The translations under genes and the position numbers were made by a program. DNA of 64,000 nt from Sinomonas gamaensis (GTDB lineage Bacteria; Actinomycetota; Actinomycetes; Actinomycetales; Micrococcaceae): the NCBI RefSeq assembly GCF_005876955.1, contig NZ_SSCL01000004.1:186001-250000 (forward strand), read 5' to 3'. Under the pieces are notes generated by a model. That model saw nothing but the letters and a program-made list of their open reading frames with translations. It was not told the DNA's origin and ran no database searches. Positions within the stretch are counted from its first letter, which is position 1, and every line of letters begins with the position of its first letter. This document shows positions 7,392-16,388 of this stretch, piece after piece.

Positions 7392-8921
7392 ATGAGCATC
7401 GATTCGAGCACAGAGACCGCTGCAGTGGAAACCGAAGAACAGACGACGACGGCGCCCGCCGCCCGGGCGCGCACTGCTCCTTCCGGTCGGGGCCTCCTTG
7501 ACCGCTTCTTCCACATCACCCGGCGCGGCTCGACCATCCCGCGCGAGATCCGCGGCGGGCTCGTCACGTTCTTCACGATGGCGTACATCGTGATCCTCAA
7601 CCCGCTCATCCTGGGCGGCTTCAACGCGACGACCGCCCCGGTGGACGTCACCGGCGCGTTCCTCCCGGCGGCTCAGGTCGGCGCCGTCACCGGGCTCACG
7701 GCCGGCGTGCTGACCATCCTGTTCGGCATCTTCGCGAACTTGCCGTTCGGCCTCGCGGCGGGGCTGGGGATCAACTCGTTCCTCGCCGTCGCGGTCGTCA
7801 AGGATGTGTCCTGGCCCGAGGCCATGGGCCTCGTGGTGATCAACGGCGTCCTCATCGTCCTGTTCGGCGTGACCGGCGCGCGGACGGCGATCTTCCGGGC
7901 GGTGCCGCGGGAGCTCAAGGCCGCGATCACGGTCGGCATCGGGCTGTTCATCGCGTTCATAGGCTTCGTGGACTCGGGCTTCGTCCGCGGCACAAAGGCG
8001 GGGCCACCCGTGCAGCTGGGCCACGACGGCTCGATCACCACGCTGCCGACGCTCGTCTTCGTGATCGGCCTGATCCTCATGGGTATTCTCGTTGCGCGGA
8101 AGATCCAGGGCGGCCTCCTGATCGGGATCATCGCGACGACCGCGGTCGCCATGCTCGTCGAGGCGATCTGGCACCTTGGCGCCTCCGGCCCGAACAACCC
8201 CGACGGCTGGCATCTGAACACCCCTGTTCTCTCCGGACAGCTCGTCTCCATCCCGGACCTGAGCCTCGTGGGACACTTCGACCTCTTCGGCGCGTTCGGC
8301 CGGATTGGGCTCCTCGCGGGCATCACCCTCGTCTTCACGCTCGTGTTCACGAACTTCTTCGATGCCATGGGCACCATGACGGGCCTCGCCAAGAGCGCCG
8401 GCCTCGCGCAGAAGGACGGCACCTTCCCCCGGCTCAAGTCGGCGTTCATCATCGAGGGCTTCGGCGCGGTGCTCGGTGGAGCGAACTCGGGCTCGTCGAA
8501 CACGGTGTACGTCGACTCGGCCGCGGGCATCGGCGAGGGCGCGCGAACCGGCCTGGCCTCGGTGGTGACGGGCGCGCTGTTCCTCGGTTCCATGTTCCTC
8601 ACGCCGCTCACGAGCGTGGTGCCCCTCGAGGTCGCCTCCTCGGCGCTCGTGGTAGTCGGCACAATGATGGCCGGGCAGATCCGCGAGATCAACTTCCGGA
8701 AGTTCGACGTCGCGCTGCCCTCGTTCCTCACGATCGTGACGATGCCCCTCACCTACTCGATCGCGAACGGCATCGGCGCCGGCTTCGTGACGTGGGTCCT
8801 CGTCCGGGCCGCGAGCGGGAAGGCCCGGAAGATCCATCCGCTCATGTGGGTGGTCGCGGCGGGGTTCATCGTGTACTTCGTCCGCGGGCCGCTGGGGCAC
8901 CTCATCGGGGCCGGCTCCTAA
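7392..8921 (+). CDS. NCS2 family purine permease (AzgA/PbuG-like)
   Basis: A 509-residue polytopic membrane protein with roughly 12-14 hydrophobic segments. Hallmarks of the AzgA-like branch of nucleobase transporters are FTMAYIVILNPLIL in the first segment, the MGLVVINGVLIVLFG segment, and TVYVDSAAGIGEGARTGL, where family members have a Glu/Asp-Ser-Ala-Ala-Gly motif. The N-terminal 45 residues are a polar cytoplasmic tail. The ATG at 7392 is preferred over an in-frame start inside the deaminase gene. It follows the deaminase by 11 bp and is presumably co-transcribed. The likely substrate is guanine, hypoxanthine or adenine, taken up by proton symport. A hairpin at 9010-9054 ends the unit. 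Confidence 0.9.
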   Translation: MSIDSSTETAAVETEEQTTTAPAARARTAPSGRGLLDRFFHITRRGSTIPREIRGGLVTFFTMAYIVILNPLILGGFNATTAPVDVTGAFLPAAQVGAVTGLTAGVLTILFGIFANLPFGLAAGLGINSFLAVAVVKDVSWPEAMGLVVINGVLIVLFGVTGARTAIFRAVPRELKAAITVGIGLFIAFIGFVDSGFVRGTKAGPPVQLGHDGSITTLPTLVFVIGLILMGILVARKIQGGLLIGIIATTAVAMLVEAIWHLGASGPNNPDGWHLNTPVLSGQLVSIPDLSLVGHFDLFGAFGRIGLLAGITLVFTLVFTNFFDAMGTMTGLAKSAGLAQKDGTFPRLKSAFIIEGFGAVLGGANSGSSNTVYVDSAAGIGEGARTGLASVVTGALFLGSMFLTPLTSVVPLEVASSALVVVGTMMAGQIREINFRKFDVALPSFLTIVTMPLTYSIANGIGAGFVTWVLVRAASGKARKIHPLMWVVAAGFIVYFVRGPLGHLIGAGS

Positions 8922-8927
8922 CGCCGC

Positions 8928-8982
8928 AATTGTCGGGTTTCTGCGGGTGCAGGAGCTTCGCACCCGCAAGAACCCGACAATT
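8928..8982. repeat. Long inverted repeat (palindrome family B, copy 1)
   Basis: 23-bp arms (AATTGTCGGGTT... and its complement) with two mismatches around a 9-nt loop, immediately after the permease stop. A degenerate relative lies at 29038-29094. It may act as a terminator or be a mobile palindromic repeat. Confidence 0.55.
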
Positions 8983-9009
8983 CCCGGGCCAGGCCCGACC
9001 ACAAAGACC

Positions 9010-9054
9010 GCGCCCGCGGGACCCGGATGTGACGCTCCGGGGTCCCGCGGGCGC
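9010..9054 (+). terminator. GC hairpin between purine permease and xdhC
   Basis: Perfect 15-bp arms (GCGCCCGCGGGACCC and its complement) with a 15-nt loop. It separates the permease unit from the xanthine dehydrogenase operon. There is no T-tract, as is common for actinobacterial terminators. Confidence 0.6.
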
Positions 9055-9116
9055 ACCATATATACACTCCGTCCGCGCGCGCCGTCGGACGGACCTCAGG
9101 CAAGAAGGGGGAGCCA

Positions 9117-10304
9117 ATGATCGAGCTCCTGAACGAGCTGCCGGGATGGCAGAAGGCGGCGAAAGGCACGCGGTGCGCCATCGCGACCATCGTCGCCACG
9201 AGCGGATCCGTGCCGCGACCCGTCGGCACATCGATGCTCATCTGCGAGCCCGAAGGCCCCAACGGATCACCGGCCGTTCTCGGCAGCCTCTCGGGCGGCT
9301 GCGTCGAGGGCGCGGTTGTCTCCGCAGCCCTCGACACCCTGGGCGACGGCGCCACGCGCCTCGAGCGCTTCGGCTACAGCCAGGAGGACGCGTTCGCCGT
9401 CGGGCTGACGTGCGGCGGCGAACTCGAGGTCCACCTCCAGGTCCTCGCGCCCGACGCGGTGGCGGGCCTCCCCGCGCAGCCGGCGTTCGCCGTCGTCCGC
9501 CGTCTTGCAGGCGTGGGTGAGCGGGCGGACGACGCCGCGCGACCCGTGCTCCTCGCCTCGCCTCCGTCAGAGATCACCGAGCTGGCGTCGGTGCTCGCAC
9601 CGCTCTTCCGCGGCGATCCCATTGCGGACCGGGCCGCCGCGCTCGTGGCGCCCGTGCTCGCGCAGGGCATGTCGGCCGTCGTGCCCGTGGAACCGTCGGG
9701 AGGCTGCGGCGCGGCGCCGGGGACCGGCCCGGTGCGGCTGCTCGTCGAGAGCCGGCTGCCGGCCCCGCGGTTCCTTGTCGTCGGCGCGAACGACTTCGGT
9801 GAGGCCCTCATCCCGGCCGCGAAGCTCCTCGGCTACCGGGTGACCCTCGTCGACGCACGGCCCGCGTTCGCGCGGCAGGACCGCTTCGCGGTCGCGGATG
9901 AGGTCGCCGTCGCGTGGCCGCACGAGTACGTGACGTCGGAGGCCAGAGCCGGGCGGCTCGACGCGCGGACGGTCGTGTGCGTGCTGAGCCACGACCCCAA
10001 ATTCGACCTCCCGCTCCTGGACGCCGCCCTCCGCCTCGACGTCGCCTACGTCGGGGCAATGGGGTCGCGCCGGAGCCACGAGCAGCGCATCGCGGCGCTC
10101 CTCGAAGCGGGCCACGGCCCCCTCGATCTCGCGCGGCTGCACTCGCCCATCGGCCTCGACCTCTGCGCCGTCACTCCTGCCGAGGTCGCGGTGTCGATCC
10201 TGGCCGAGGTCGTCGCGTCGCGGGCGCCGGGCGCGAGCGCGGCTCCCCTCAGGGCCCGGGAGGGCCGGATTCACCGCACAGAGGAGGCACCCGCATGGAC
10301 CTGA
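9117..10304 (+). CDS. xdhC: XdhC family protein, molybdenum cofactor maturation of xanthine dehydrogenase
   Basis: A 395-residue XdhC/CoxI-type protein that binds and sulfurates molybdenum cofactor and delivers it to xanthine dehydrogenase. The N-terminal XdhC domain shows TSGSVPRPVGTSML and GSLSGGCVEGAV. A middle region follows, then a C-terminal Rossmann domain starting at RFLVVGANDFGEALIPAAK and containing VGAMGSRRSHEQRI and PIGLDLCAVTPAEVAVSILAE. The ATG at 9117 has a strong AGAAGGGGGAG upstream. It overlaps the FAD subunit gene by ten bases, so the three xdh genes form one operon. TATATA at 9059 may be a -10 element, and the inverted repeat CCGTCCG/CGGACGG at 9069-9092 could be an operator. 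Confidence 0.9.
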   Translation: MIELLNELPGWQKAAKGTRCAIATIVATSGSVPRPVGTSMLICEPEGPNGSPAVLGSLSGGCVEGAVVSAALDTLGDGATRLERFGYSQEDAFAVGLTCGGELEVHLQVLAPDAVAGLPAQPAFAVVRRLAGVGERADDAARPVLLASPPSEITELASVLAPLFRGDPIADRAAALVAPVLAQGMSAVVPVEPSGGCGAAPGTGPVRLLVESRLPAPRFLVVGANDFGEALIPAAKLLGYRVTLVDARPAFARQDRFAVADEVAVAWPHEYVTSEARAGRLDARTVVCVLSHDPKFDLPLLDAALRLDVAYVGAMGSRRSHEQRIAALLEAGHGPLDLARLHSPIGLDLCAVTPAEVAVSILAEVVASRAPGASAAPLRAREGRIHRTEEAPAWT

Positions 10305-11131
10305 ACACCGTCGAGGCCCTCGTGCCCACCGCGGACCCCGCGGACTGGCGCGAGGGCGACGCCTGGCTCGCCGGCGGCACCGTCCTCTTCTCGTACGGGA
10401 GCCAGACCCTGCGCCGCCTCCTGGATCTCACCTCCGCTGGCTGGGAGCCGATCGAAGAGGACGACGGCGGCATCACGCTGGCCGCGACCTGCACGGTTGC
10501 GCGGCTCTGGGAAGCCGGGGACCCGGAGGGGGCGATCGTGCAGCGGTGGCCGGGGCTCGCCGTCGTGCGCCCGTGCTGTGACGCGTTCGTGGCATCGTTC
10601 AAGATCTGGAATCTCTCGACCGTCGGGGGCAACATCGCCACGTCGCTCCCCGCGGGACCCCTGACGTCGCTGTGCGCCGGACTCGACGGGGTTGCGACGC
10701 TGTGGGGCATCGCCGGCAATCGCGAGGTCCCCGTGGCGGAGCTCGTGACCGGTGACGGCCGCAACGCCCTCGAGCCCGGCGAGCTGATCCGCTCGATCCG
10801 CCTTCCCGCCCACGCGCTGCGCGCCCGCACGGCCTTCCGCCGGCTCTCCCTCAGCAACTTGGGCCGTTCCGGCGTGCTGCTCATCGGACGGCGCGACCCT
10901 GACGGGGGCTTCGTCCTCACCGTGACGGCCTCGACGAAACGCCCTGTGCAGCTTCGGTTCACAGCCCTTGGGCTTCCCTCCCCCGACGCTCTCGCGGGGA
11001 CCCTCGACGCCGCGATCCCCGAGGCGCTCTACCACGAGGACCTCCACGGCCTCCCCGCCTGGCGTCGCGACATGACCTACCGGCTCGCCGAGGAACTCAG
11101 GCTCGAGCTGTGCGACCAGGAAGGTGCCTGA
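10295..11131 (+). CDS. Xanthine dehydrogenase FAD-binding subunit
   Basis: A 278-residue FAD domain protein of the molybdopterin dehydrogenase family. LAGGTVL near the N-terminus and the flavin-contacting segment TVGGNIATSLPAGPL (about residue 110) are typical. The C-terminal part is the CO dehydrogenase flavoprotein-like domain. It passes electrons from the iron-sulfur clusters to NAD+ in the assembled dehydrogenase. The ATG at 10295 lies inside the end of xdhC, preceded by GAGGAGG. It ends just before the fused iron-sulfur/molybdenum subunit. Confidence 0.88.
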   Translation: MDLNTVEALVPTADPADWREGDAWLAGGTVLFSYGSQTLRRLLDLTSAGWEPIEEDDGGITLAATCTVARLWEAGDPEGAIVQRWPGLAVVRPCCDAFVASFKIWNLSTVGGNIATSLPAGPLTSLCAGLDGVATLWGIAGNREVPVAELVTGDGRNALEPGELIRSIRLPAHALRARTAFRRLSLSNLGRSGVLLIGRRDPDGGFVLTVTASTKRPVQLRFTALGLPSPDALAGTLDAAIPEALYHEDLHGLPAWRRDMTYRLAEELRLELCDQEGA

Positions 11132-11132
11132 C

Positions 11133-13952
11133 ATGGCGATCGAGATCAACGGCAGCCGGGCGCAGGGGACGCCGCGCCCGGGCCAGTGCCTGCGCACCTT
11201 CCTGCGCGAACAGGGGGCGCTCGGCGTCAAGAAGGGCTGCGACGCCGGGGACTGCGGGGCGTGCACCGTCCACGTCGACGGCGTGCCCGTCCACTCGTGC
11301 ATCTACCCAGCCCAGCGGGCCGAGGGACACGCCGTGACCACGATCGAGGGCCTGTGCGGGGACGAGGAACTGCACCCCATGCAACGGCAGTTCGTCGAGG
11401 CGCAGGGCTTCCAATGCGGCTTCTGCACGGCAGGCATGGTCATGACGGCGGCGACGTTCGACGGCGCCCAGCTCGCCAACCTGCCCAGGAACCTCAAGGG
11501 CAACCTGTGCCGCTGCACGGGCTACGCCGCGATCGAGGCCGCGGTCTCGGGCGCCGGGCAGGGCGGCCCCGCGGACGGGCGGATGGGGGAGGACGTCCCG
11601 GCGCTCGCGGGCCGCCGGATCGTCTCGGGTACAGAAAGGTACACCCTGGACGTCACCGAGGCCGAAGTGCCAGGCGGCCAGAAGGCACTCCTCCACCTCA
11701 AGCTCGTCCGGTCACCGCATTCGCACGCGCGCATCCTGTCCGTCGACCCTTCGGCCGCGCTCGCGGTACCGGGCGTCGTCGCGGTCTTCACCCCCGACGA
11801 TGACCCCGGCGTCCTGTACTCGACCGCGCAGCACGAGCTCGTCGAGGACGACCCGGACGACACCCGGCTGTTCGACACCGAGGTCCGCTTCCGCGGGCAG
11901 CGTGTGGCCGCCGTGGTTGCAGAGACGGTCGCCGCGGCCGAAGCGGGCGTGCGCGCCGTCGTCGTCGATTACCACGTCTTGCCCGCCGTGCTCAGCCCGG
12001 AAGAGGCGCTCGCCCCCGGCGCCCCGCTCGTGCACGGCGAGAAGGTCTCGGCGCTGACCCGCATCGCCGACCCGGCCCGGAACACCGTCGCGGAGCTGCA
12101 TTCGGAGATCGGGGACGTGGAAAGCGCGCTCGCCGCCGCCGACTTCGTCTACGAAGACACCTTCCGCACCCACCGCGTCCAGCACGTGGCGCTCGAGACG
12201 CACTGCTCTATCGCCTGGACCGAGGGCGACCCCCTGGGCGGCTCGGGCGTCCTCGCAGTGCGCTCGTCTACGCAGGTTCCCTTCCTCGCCCGGCGGACGC
12301 TCTCGCGGATCTTCGGGCTGCCGCTCGAGCAGGTCCGCGTGGTCACCGGCCGTGTGGGCGGCGGCTTCGGCGGCAAGCAGGAAGTCCTCACGGAGGACGT
12401 CACGGCGCTGGCCGCGCTGCGGCTGGGACGTCCCGTCCAGCTCGAGCTGACGCGCTCCGAGCAGTTCCAGGCCACCACGACCCGCCACCCGTTCACGATC
12501 CGCCTGCGTGCGGGCGCGAAGCGCGACGGGACTTTCACGGCGCTCGCGCTCGACGTCGTGACCGATACCGGCGCGTACGGGAACCACGCGCCGGGCGTGA
12601 TGTTCCACGGCTGCAACGAGTCCGTGAGCGTCTACCGGTGCGCGAACAAGAAGATCGACGCTCGGGCCGTCTACACCCACACCGTGCCGGCCGGGGCCTT
12701 CCGGGGGTATGGCCTGAGCCAGATGATCTTCGCCGTCGAATCCGCGGTGGACGAGCTCGCCGCTGGTATCGGCATGGACCCGATGCAGTTCCGGCGGCGC
12801 AACATGGTCCACCGCGGGGACCCGATGATCGCCTCGCACCCGGAGCCCGAACCCGACGTCCTGTACGGGAGCTACGGGCTGGACCAGTGCGTCCGACTTG
12901 TGTCGAAGGCCCTCAAGCGGGGCAGGGAGCGCGAGCGGACGTTCGGGCTCTCGGAGCTCGGTCCCGAATGGTTCATCGGCGAGGGGTCCGCTCTGTCAAT
13001 GATCGACACCGTGCCTCCGCGCGGGCACTACGCGCACTCACGGATTGCTCTCCTCCCGGACGGCCGCTTTGGCCTCGACGTCGGGACGGCCGAGTTCGGC
13101 AACGGAACGAGCACCGTCCACGCCCAGCTCGCCGCGACCGCGCTCGCGGCCGGGGCCTCGGACATCGTGCTCCGCAACGCGGACACCACGCTCACGGACC
13201 ACGACAGCGGCGCGTTCGGCTCGACCGGGACGGTCGTCGCCGGCAAGGCGACGCTCGCCGCCGCAGAGGAACTCGGCCGCAGGATCTTGGCCTTCGCCGC
13301 CGAGGCAACCGGCGCCGACCTGGCCGATTGCGCACTGGTGCCCGGCGCCGTCGTCTGCTCGGGAGAGCGCCTGTTGCTCGCCGAGCTGGCGGCCGCCGCG
13401 TCCGAGCGCGGGGTCGAGCTCGCGGCCGAGGGCCGGTGGGGCGGGACGCCGCGCTCCGTCGCGTTCAACGTGCACGGCTTCCGAGTAGCGGTTCACCGGG
13501 GCACCGGGGAGCTCCAGATTCTGCAGAGCGTGCAAGCGGCGGACGCGGGCGTCGTGGTCAATCCCCGGCAGTGTCGCGGCCAAGTCGAAGGCGGCATCGC
13601 GCAGGCGCTCGGGGCGGCGCTGTGGGAGGAGGTGCGGCTGGACGAGTCCGGGAAGGTGACCACGGACATCCTCCGGCAGTACCACATCCCCACCTTCGCC
13701 GACATCCCGCGGAGCGAGGTGTACTTCGCCGAAACCTCGGACTCCACGGGACCCCTCGGCGCGAAGTCCATGAGCGAAAGCCCCTTCAATCCCGTGGCGC
13801 CCGCGCTCGCGAACGCCTTGCGGGCCGCGACGGGCCTTCGGTTCACGGAGCTGCCCGTGACGCGGGACCGGATCTACCTGGCGCTCAAGGACGCGGGGCT
13901 GGCATTGCGGGCGCGGCCGGTTCCCGCGCCGGTGCCAGCCGCGCGCGGGTAG
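11133..13952 (+). CDS. Xanthine dehydrogenase, fused [2Fe-2S] and molybdenum-binding subunit
   Basis: A 939-residue fusion. Residues 1-140 are the two-cluster ferredoxin subunit with Cys36, 41, 44 and 56 for the first cluster and Cys95, 98, 126 and 128 for the second. From about residue 155 the molybdopterin subunit begins (ALAGRRIVSGTERY), with GRVGGGFGGKQE, AGAFRGYG, GAFGSTGTV and KSMSESP containing the likely catalytic Glu. It should hydroxylate hypoxanthine and xanthine to urate with the separate FAD subunit. The ATG at 11133 is chosen because AGGAAGG lies 8 bases upstream; a GTG at 11124 is in frame. Its 3' end overlaps the convergent amidohydrolase gene by 79 bases. Related dehydrogenases use other N-heterocycles, so substrate is inferred from the purine context. 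Confidence 0.9.
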   Translation: MAIEINGSRAQGTPRPGQCLRTFLREQGALGVKKGCDAGDCGACTVHVDGVPVHSCIYPAQRAEGHAVTTIEGLCGDEELHPMQRQFVEAQGFQCGFCTAGMVMTAATFDGAQLANLPRNLKGNLCRCTGYAAIEAAVSGAGQGGPADGRMGEDVPALAGRRIVSGTERYTLDVTEAEVPGGQKALLHLKLVRSPHSHARILSVDPSAALAVPGVVAVFTPDDDPGVLYSTAQHELVEDDPDDTRLFDTEVRFRGQRVAAVVAETVAAAEAGVRAVVVDYHVLPAVLSPEEALAPGAPLVHGEKVSALTRIADPARNTVAELHSEIGDVESALAAADFVYEDTFRTHRVQHVALETHCSIAWTEGDPLGGSGVLAVRSSTQVPFLARRTLSRIFGLPLEQVRVVTGRVGGGFGGKQEVLTEDVTALAALRLGRPVQLELTRSEQFQATTTRHPFTIRLRAGAKRDGTFTALALDVVTDTGAYGNHAPGVMFHGCNESVSVYRCANKKIDARAVYTHTVPAGAFRGYGLSQMIFAVESAVDELAAGIGMDPMQFRRRNMVHRGDPMIASHPEPEPDVLYGSYGLDQCVRLVSKALKRGRERERTFGLSELGPEWFIGEGSALSMIDTVPPRGHYAHSRIALLPDGRFGLDVGTAEFGNGTSTVHAQLAATALAAGASDIVLRNADTTLTDHDSGAFGSTGTVVAGKATLAAAEELGRRILAFAAEATGADLADCALVPGAVVCSGERLLLAELAAAASERGVELAAEGRWGGTPRSVAFNVHGFRVAVHRGTGELQILQSVQAADAGVVVNPRQCRGQVEGGIAQALGAALWEEVRLDESGKVTTDILRQYHIPTFADIPRSEVYFAETSDSTGPLGAKSMSESPFNPVAPALANALRAATGLRFTELPVTRDRIYLALKDAGLALRARPVPAPVPAARG

Positions 13953-15400
13953 ACGGGAGGGAACAGCTCCGCGGGGCTGCGGCCTCTCTCGTCGCGCCCC
14001 GAGTAGGCCGCGCGCATCCTGTCGAAGAGCTCTTGGCCACGCCGCCGCCACCGCGCGGTATCGAGGCCGGGGATCCCCCCATCGTCGACCACCGTGCGGC
14101 CCGCCACCACACTCAGCACGCACTGCCGGGCCGAGCCGTTCAGAATGAGCGTCCGGAGAGGATCCTCGTGGACGCCGTCCCGCAGGTCCCCCAACCCGAA
14201 GGCGACGAAGTCGGCTTGAGCGCCCGGGGCCAGCCGCCCCACGTCGGGGCGGCGGAGGGCACGGGCGCCGCCGAGGGTCGCGGCATCGACGTAGTCGGAA
14301 AGCCGGACGGCGTCCCGCCGCCCCTCGACGATCTTCGCGAGGTGCCACCCCGCGTCCATCCCCCGGATGAGGTCTGGGGGAAAGGAATCCGTGCCGAGGG
14401 CCATGGGCACGCCCGCGTCGATGTATGCGGGAAAGGAATCGAGTGCCTCGCCGTATCGCATCGACGTGAGCGGGCAGTGGACGACGCTCGCCCCCGATGC
14501 CGCAAGCCTCGCGAGGTCCCCGCGGTCCTCTCCATGGACCCGCGGGTGCCGGTCGAGGAACAGCGCGTGCGGAATGAGGAGGCGGTCGCCGAGGAGCCCC
14601 GCGTCGTCGAGGAGGTCAAGTGGCGTCATACCGTGGTGCTCGATGACGAGGGCCCGTTCGTTCAGGCCCTGCAGACTGTGGAGGCGTACGAGCACGTCGC
14701 GCTCGCGGGAGATTCGCGCGGTCTCATCGAGCAGCTCGCGCGTGAGCGTCTCGATGCGGCAGGGCAGGAGGACCCCGGTGACGAGCGGATCGCCCAGCCC
14801 GTCCGCGTAGTCCAGGAACCGGATCGCGTCTTCGAGGCCCTCGCGGCCGCGTTCCTCGTCGAAGAGGACTCCCACGCTGCCGTCCTCGAGCGCCACGTTG
14901 ACCCCCGAGCGGTACGCCGGCCCGAGGAAGGCCCGCAGCCCGAGCTGCCGTGAGGTTTCCGCCATCCCCACGAGCTCGTCGAAGCCCTCCGCCCACGAGG
15001 AGTGGATCTCGGAGGCGATGGGCATGAAGGACGTGACACCGTGGAGCGCCAGCTGGATGAGGGCATACCGGCGGACGTCCTGGCGCTCCTCGGCCGTGAA
15101 GACGTTCTCGCGGCGGTCCCGGAAGTACTCCTCCGACCAGAGGTGGCCGCGGGCGAGCTCGCCGCTGGCCCAGCTGTCGAGGATGAGGTGGTCGATGTCC
15201 GAGAGGGCGTCGAGGTCGATGAGCCCCGGCATGAGCAGGGCGTCGCCGAGGTCGCGGTGCTCTTCGGCCGGGGGAGCGTCCGAAGACGGACCCGCGTACA
15301 GGATCACTCCGTCCTCGTGGACCACGGTTCCGTTGTCAACGAGAACGTGGCGGGTGTCCTGGTGGGCGAGGAGATAGCGGGCGGAGACTGAGATCTTCAC
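13874..15400 (-). CDS. Amidohydrolase family protein lacking the usual HxH metal motif
   Basis: A 508-residue protein of the metal-dependent hydrolase (chlorohydrolase/TrzN-like) group. Later metal-binding positions are present (VRLHSLQG, IPHALFLDRHPRVHG, ALGTDSFPPDL). The strand-1 motif that normally reads HxH after the PGLI segment is MPGLIDLDALSDIDH instead, so the metal site is non-standard. The GTG at 15400 is chosen because AAGGAGG lies 5 bases before it and directly after the stop of the upstream solute-binding protein; a GTG at 15415 overlaps that stop. It is the last gene of a minus-strand unit with the binding protein and a cytosine deaminase-like enzyme. A deaminase or amidase acting on a purine/pyrimidine breakdown product is a guess from context. 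Confidence 0.75.
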   Translation of the reverse strand: MKISVSARYLLAHQDTRHVLVDNGTVVHEDGVILYAGPSSDAPPAEEHRDLGDALLMPGLIDLDALSDIDHLILDSWASGELARGHLWSEEYFRDRRENVFTAEERQDVRRYALIQLALHGVTSFMPIASEIHSSWAEGFDELVGMAETSRQLGLRAFLGPAYRSGVNVALEDGSVGVLFDEERGREGLEDAIRFLDYADGLGDPLVTGVLLPCRIETLTRELLDETARISRERDVLVRLHSLQGLNERALVIEHHGMTPLDLLDDAGLLGDRLLIPHALFLDRHPRVHGEDRGDLARLAASGASVVHCPLTSMRYGEALDSFPAYIDAGVPMALGTDSFPPDLIRGMDAGWHLAKIVEGRRDAVRLSDYVDAATLGGARALRRPDVGRLAPGAQADFVAFGLGDLRDGVHEDPLRTLILNGSARQCVLSVVAGRTVVDDGGIPGLDTARWRRRGQELFDRMRAAYSGRDERGRSPAELFPPVYPRAAGTGAGTGRARNASPASLSAR

Positions 15401-15411
15401 GGGTGCCTCCT

Positions 15412-16350
15412 TCACGAGGGCAGCGACGGGTTGACTTCGGCCTTCGCCACCGCTCCGTCCGCGACGTTCCAGGAGCTGAGGATCTTCTTGTACGTCCCGT
15501 CGTCGATGAGCTTGTTCAGGGCCTGGCCGACGAGGTCCGCGAGGGCCTGGTCATTCTTCGCGACGGCGATCCCTCCGGGTCCGCTGTTGTACGTATCACC
15601 GAGCTTCTCGATCGCGCCGCTGGTCTGCTGGATGGCGTAGCCGACGGTAGGGGAGTCGGAGACCATCGCGTCGAGGGTTCCGTTGACGAGCCGCGTGGTG
15701 ATGTCCGTCTGGCTCTTGAGTGAGACGACGTTGATGGGGCTCTTGCCGGCCTTGCTGCACCGCTCGGTCCGGTCCTTCAGATCCGGCTCCTCCTGGATGG
15801 TCCCGGTTTGGACGCCGACGGTCTTGCCGCACACGTCGTCGAGCGAGAACTTCTTCGGGTTGTCCTTCTGGACCGCCCACTGCGTGCCCGAGTCGAAGTA
15901 GCTCACAAAGTTGACGGAGGCGAGACGCTTCTTCGTGATCATGAAGGAGCTGACGCCGAGATCGTATTTCGGCCCGAGGGCGGGCAGGATGCTCGCGAAT
16001 TCTGCCGTCTGCACGTCGACCTTCAGGCCGAGCTTCGCTCCGATGGCCTTGGCGAGGTCGACGTCGTAGCCCATCGGCGTGTGGTTGTCCGGGCCGCCGA
16101 GGAATTCGGCTGGGGCGTAGGTGGTGTCCGAGCCGATTTCGAGCGTGCCCCGCGCAGTGATCGCTGCCGGGACCTGGGCGGCGAGGGCATCGTCCTTCCG
16201 AACACTGCCGGGGTCGAAGCTGGGCGCGGGGCCTGAGCTGGCGGGCTGCGCCGAACCGGTTTCGGACGCGCTCGTGCACCCGGTGAGGGCGAGCACGCTC
16301 AGCGCAAGAGCTGCGGTGCCCTGGAGAGCGAGCTGGTTGAAGAGGCGCAT
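15412..16350 (-). CDS. Amino-acid-type ABC transporter substrate-binding lipoprotein
   Basis: A 312-residue SBP_bac_3 family protein. The N-terminus is a lipoprotein signal with lipobox LTGC, and the acylated Cys is at about residue 25. The ligand-binding fold starts at GTLEIGSDTTYAPAEF and includes MGYDVDLAKAIGAKLGLKV and KTVGVQTGTIQEE. Such proteins capture polar amino acids or similar small zwitterions outside the membrane. No permease or ATPase of this ABC type lies in the window, so it must work with components elsewhere, or deliver to another transporter. It is flanked by two amidohydrolases on the same strand, suggesting the ligand is an N-rich heterocycle or its product. Confidence 0.88.
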   Translation of the reverse strand: MRLFNQLALQGTAALALSVLALTGCTSASETGSAQPASSGPAPSFDPGSVRKDDALAAQVPAAITARGTLEIGSDTTYAPAEFLGGPDNHTPMGYDVDLAKAIGAKLGLKVDVQTAEFASILPALGPKYDLGVSSFMITKKRLASVNFVSYFDSGTQWAVQKDNPKKFSLDDVCGKTVGVQTGTIQEEPDLKDRTERCSKAGKSPINVVSLKSQTDITTRLVNGTLDAMVSDSPTVGYAIQQTSGAIEKLGDTYNSGPGGIAVAKNDQALADLVGQALNKLIDDGTYKKILSSWNVADGAVAKAEVNPSLPS

Positions 16351-16388
16351 GGGTGTCTTTCTTCTTGGGGGTGGCGGGGTGGCCTGGA

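Noticed and set aside
9069-9092. Inverted repeat CCGTCCG-N10-CGGACGG as a fourth IclR operator
   Set aside because: The half-sites resemble TCCG/CGGA but the spacing is 10, not 5, so it is not the same site. It remains only a possible xdhC operator.
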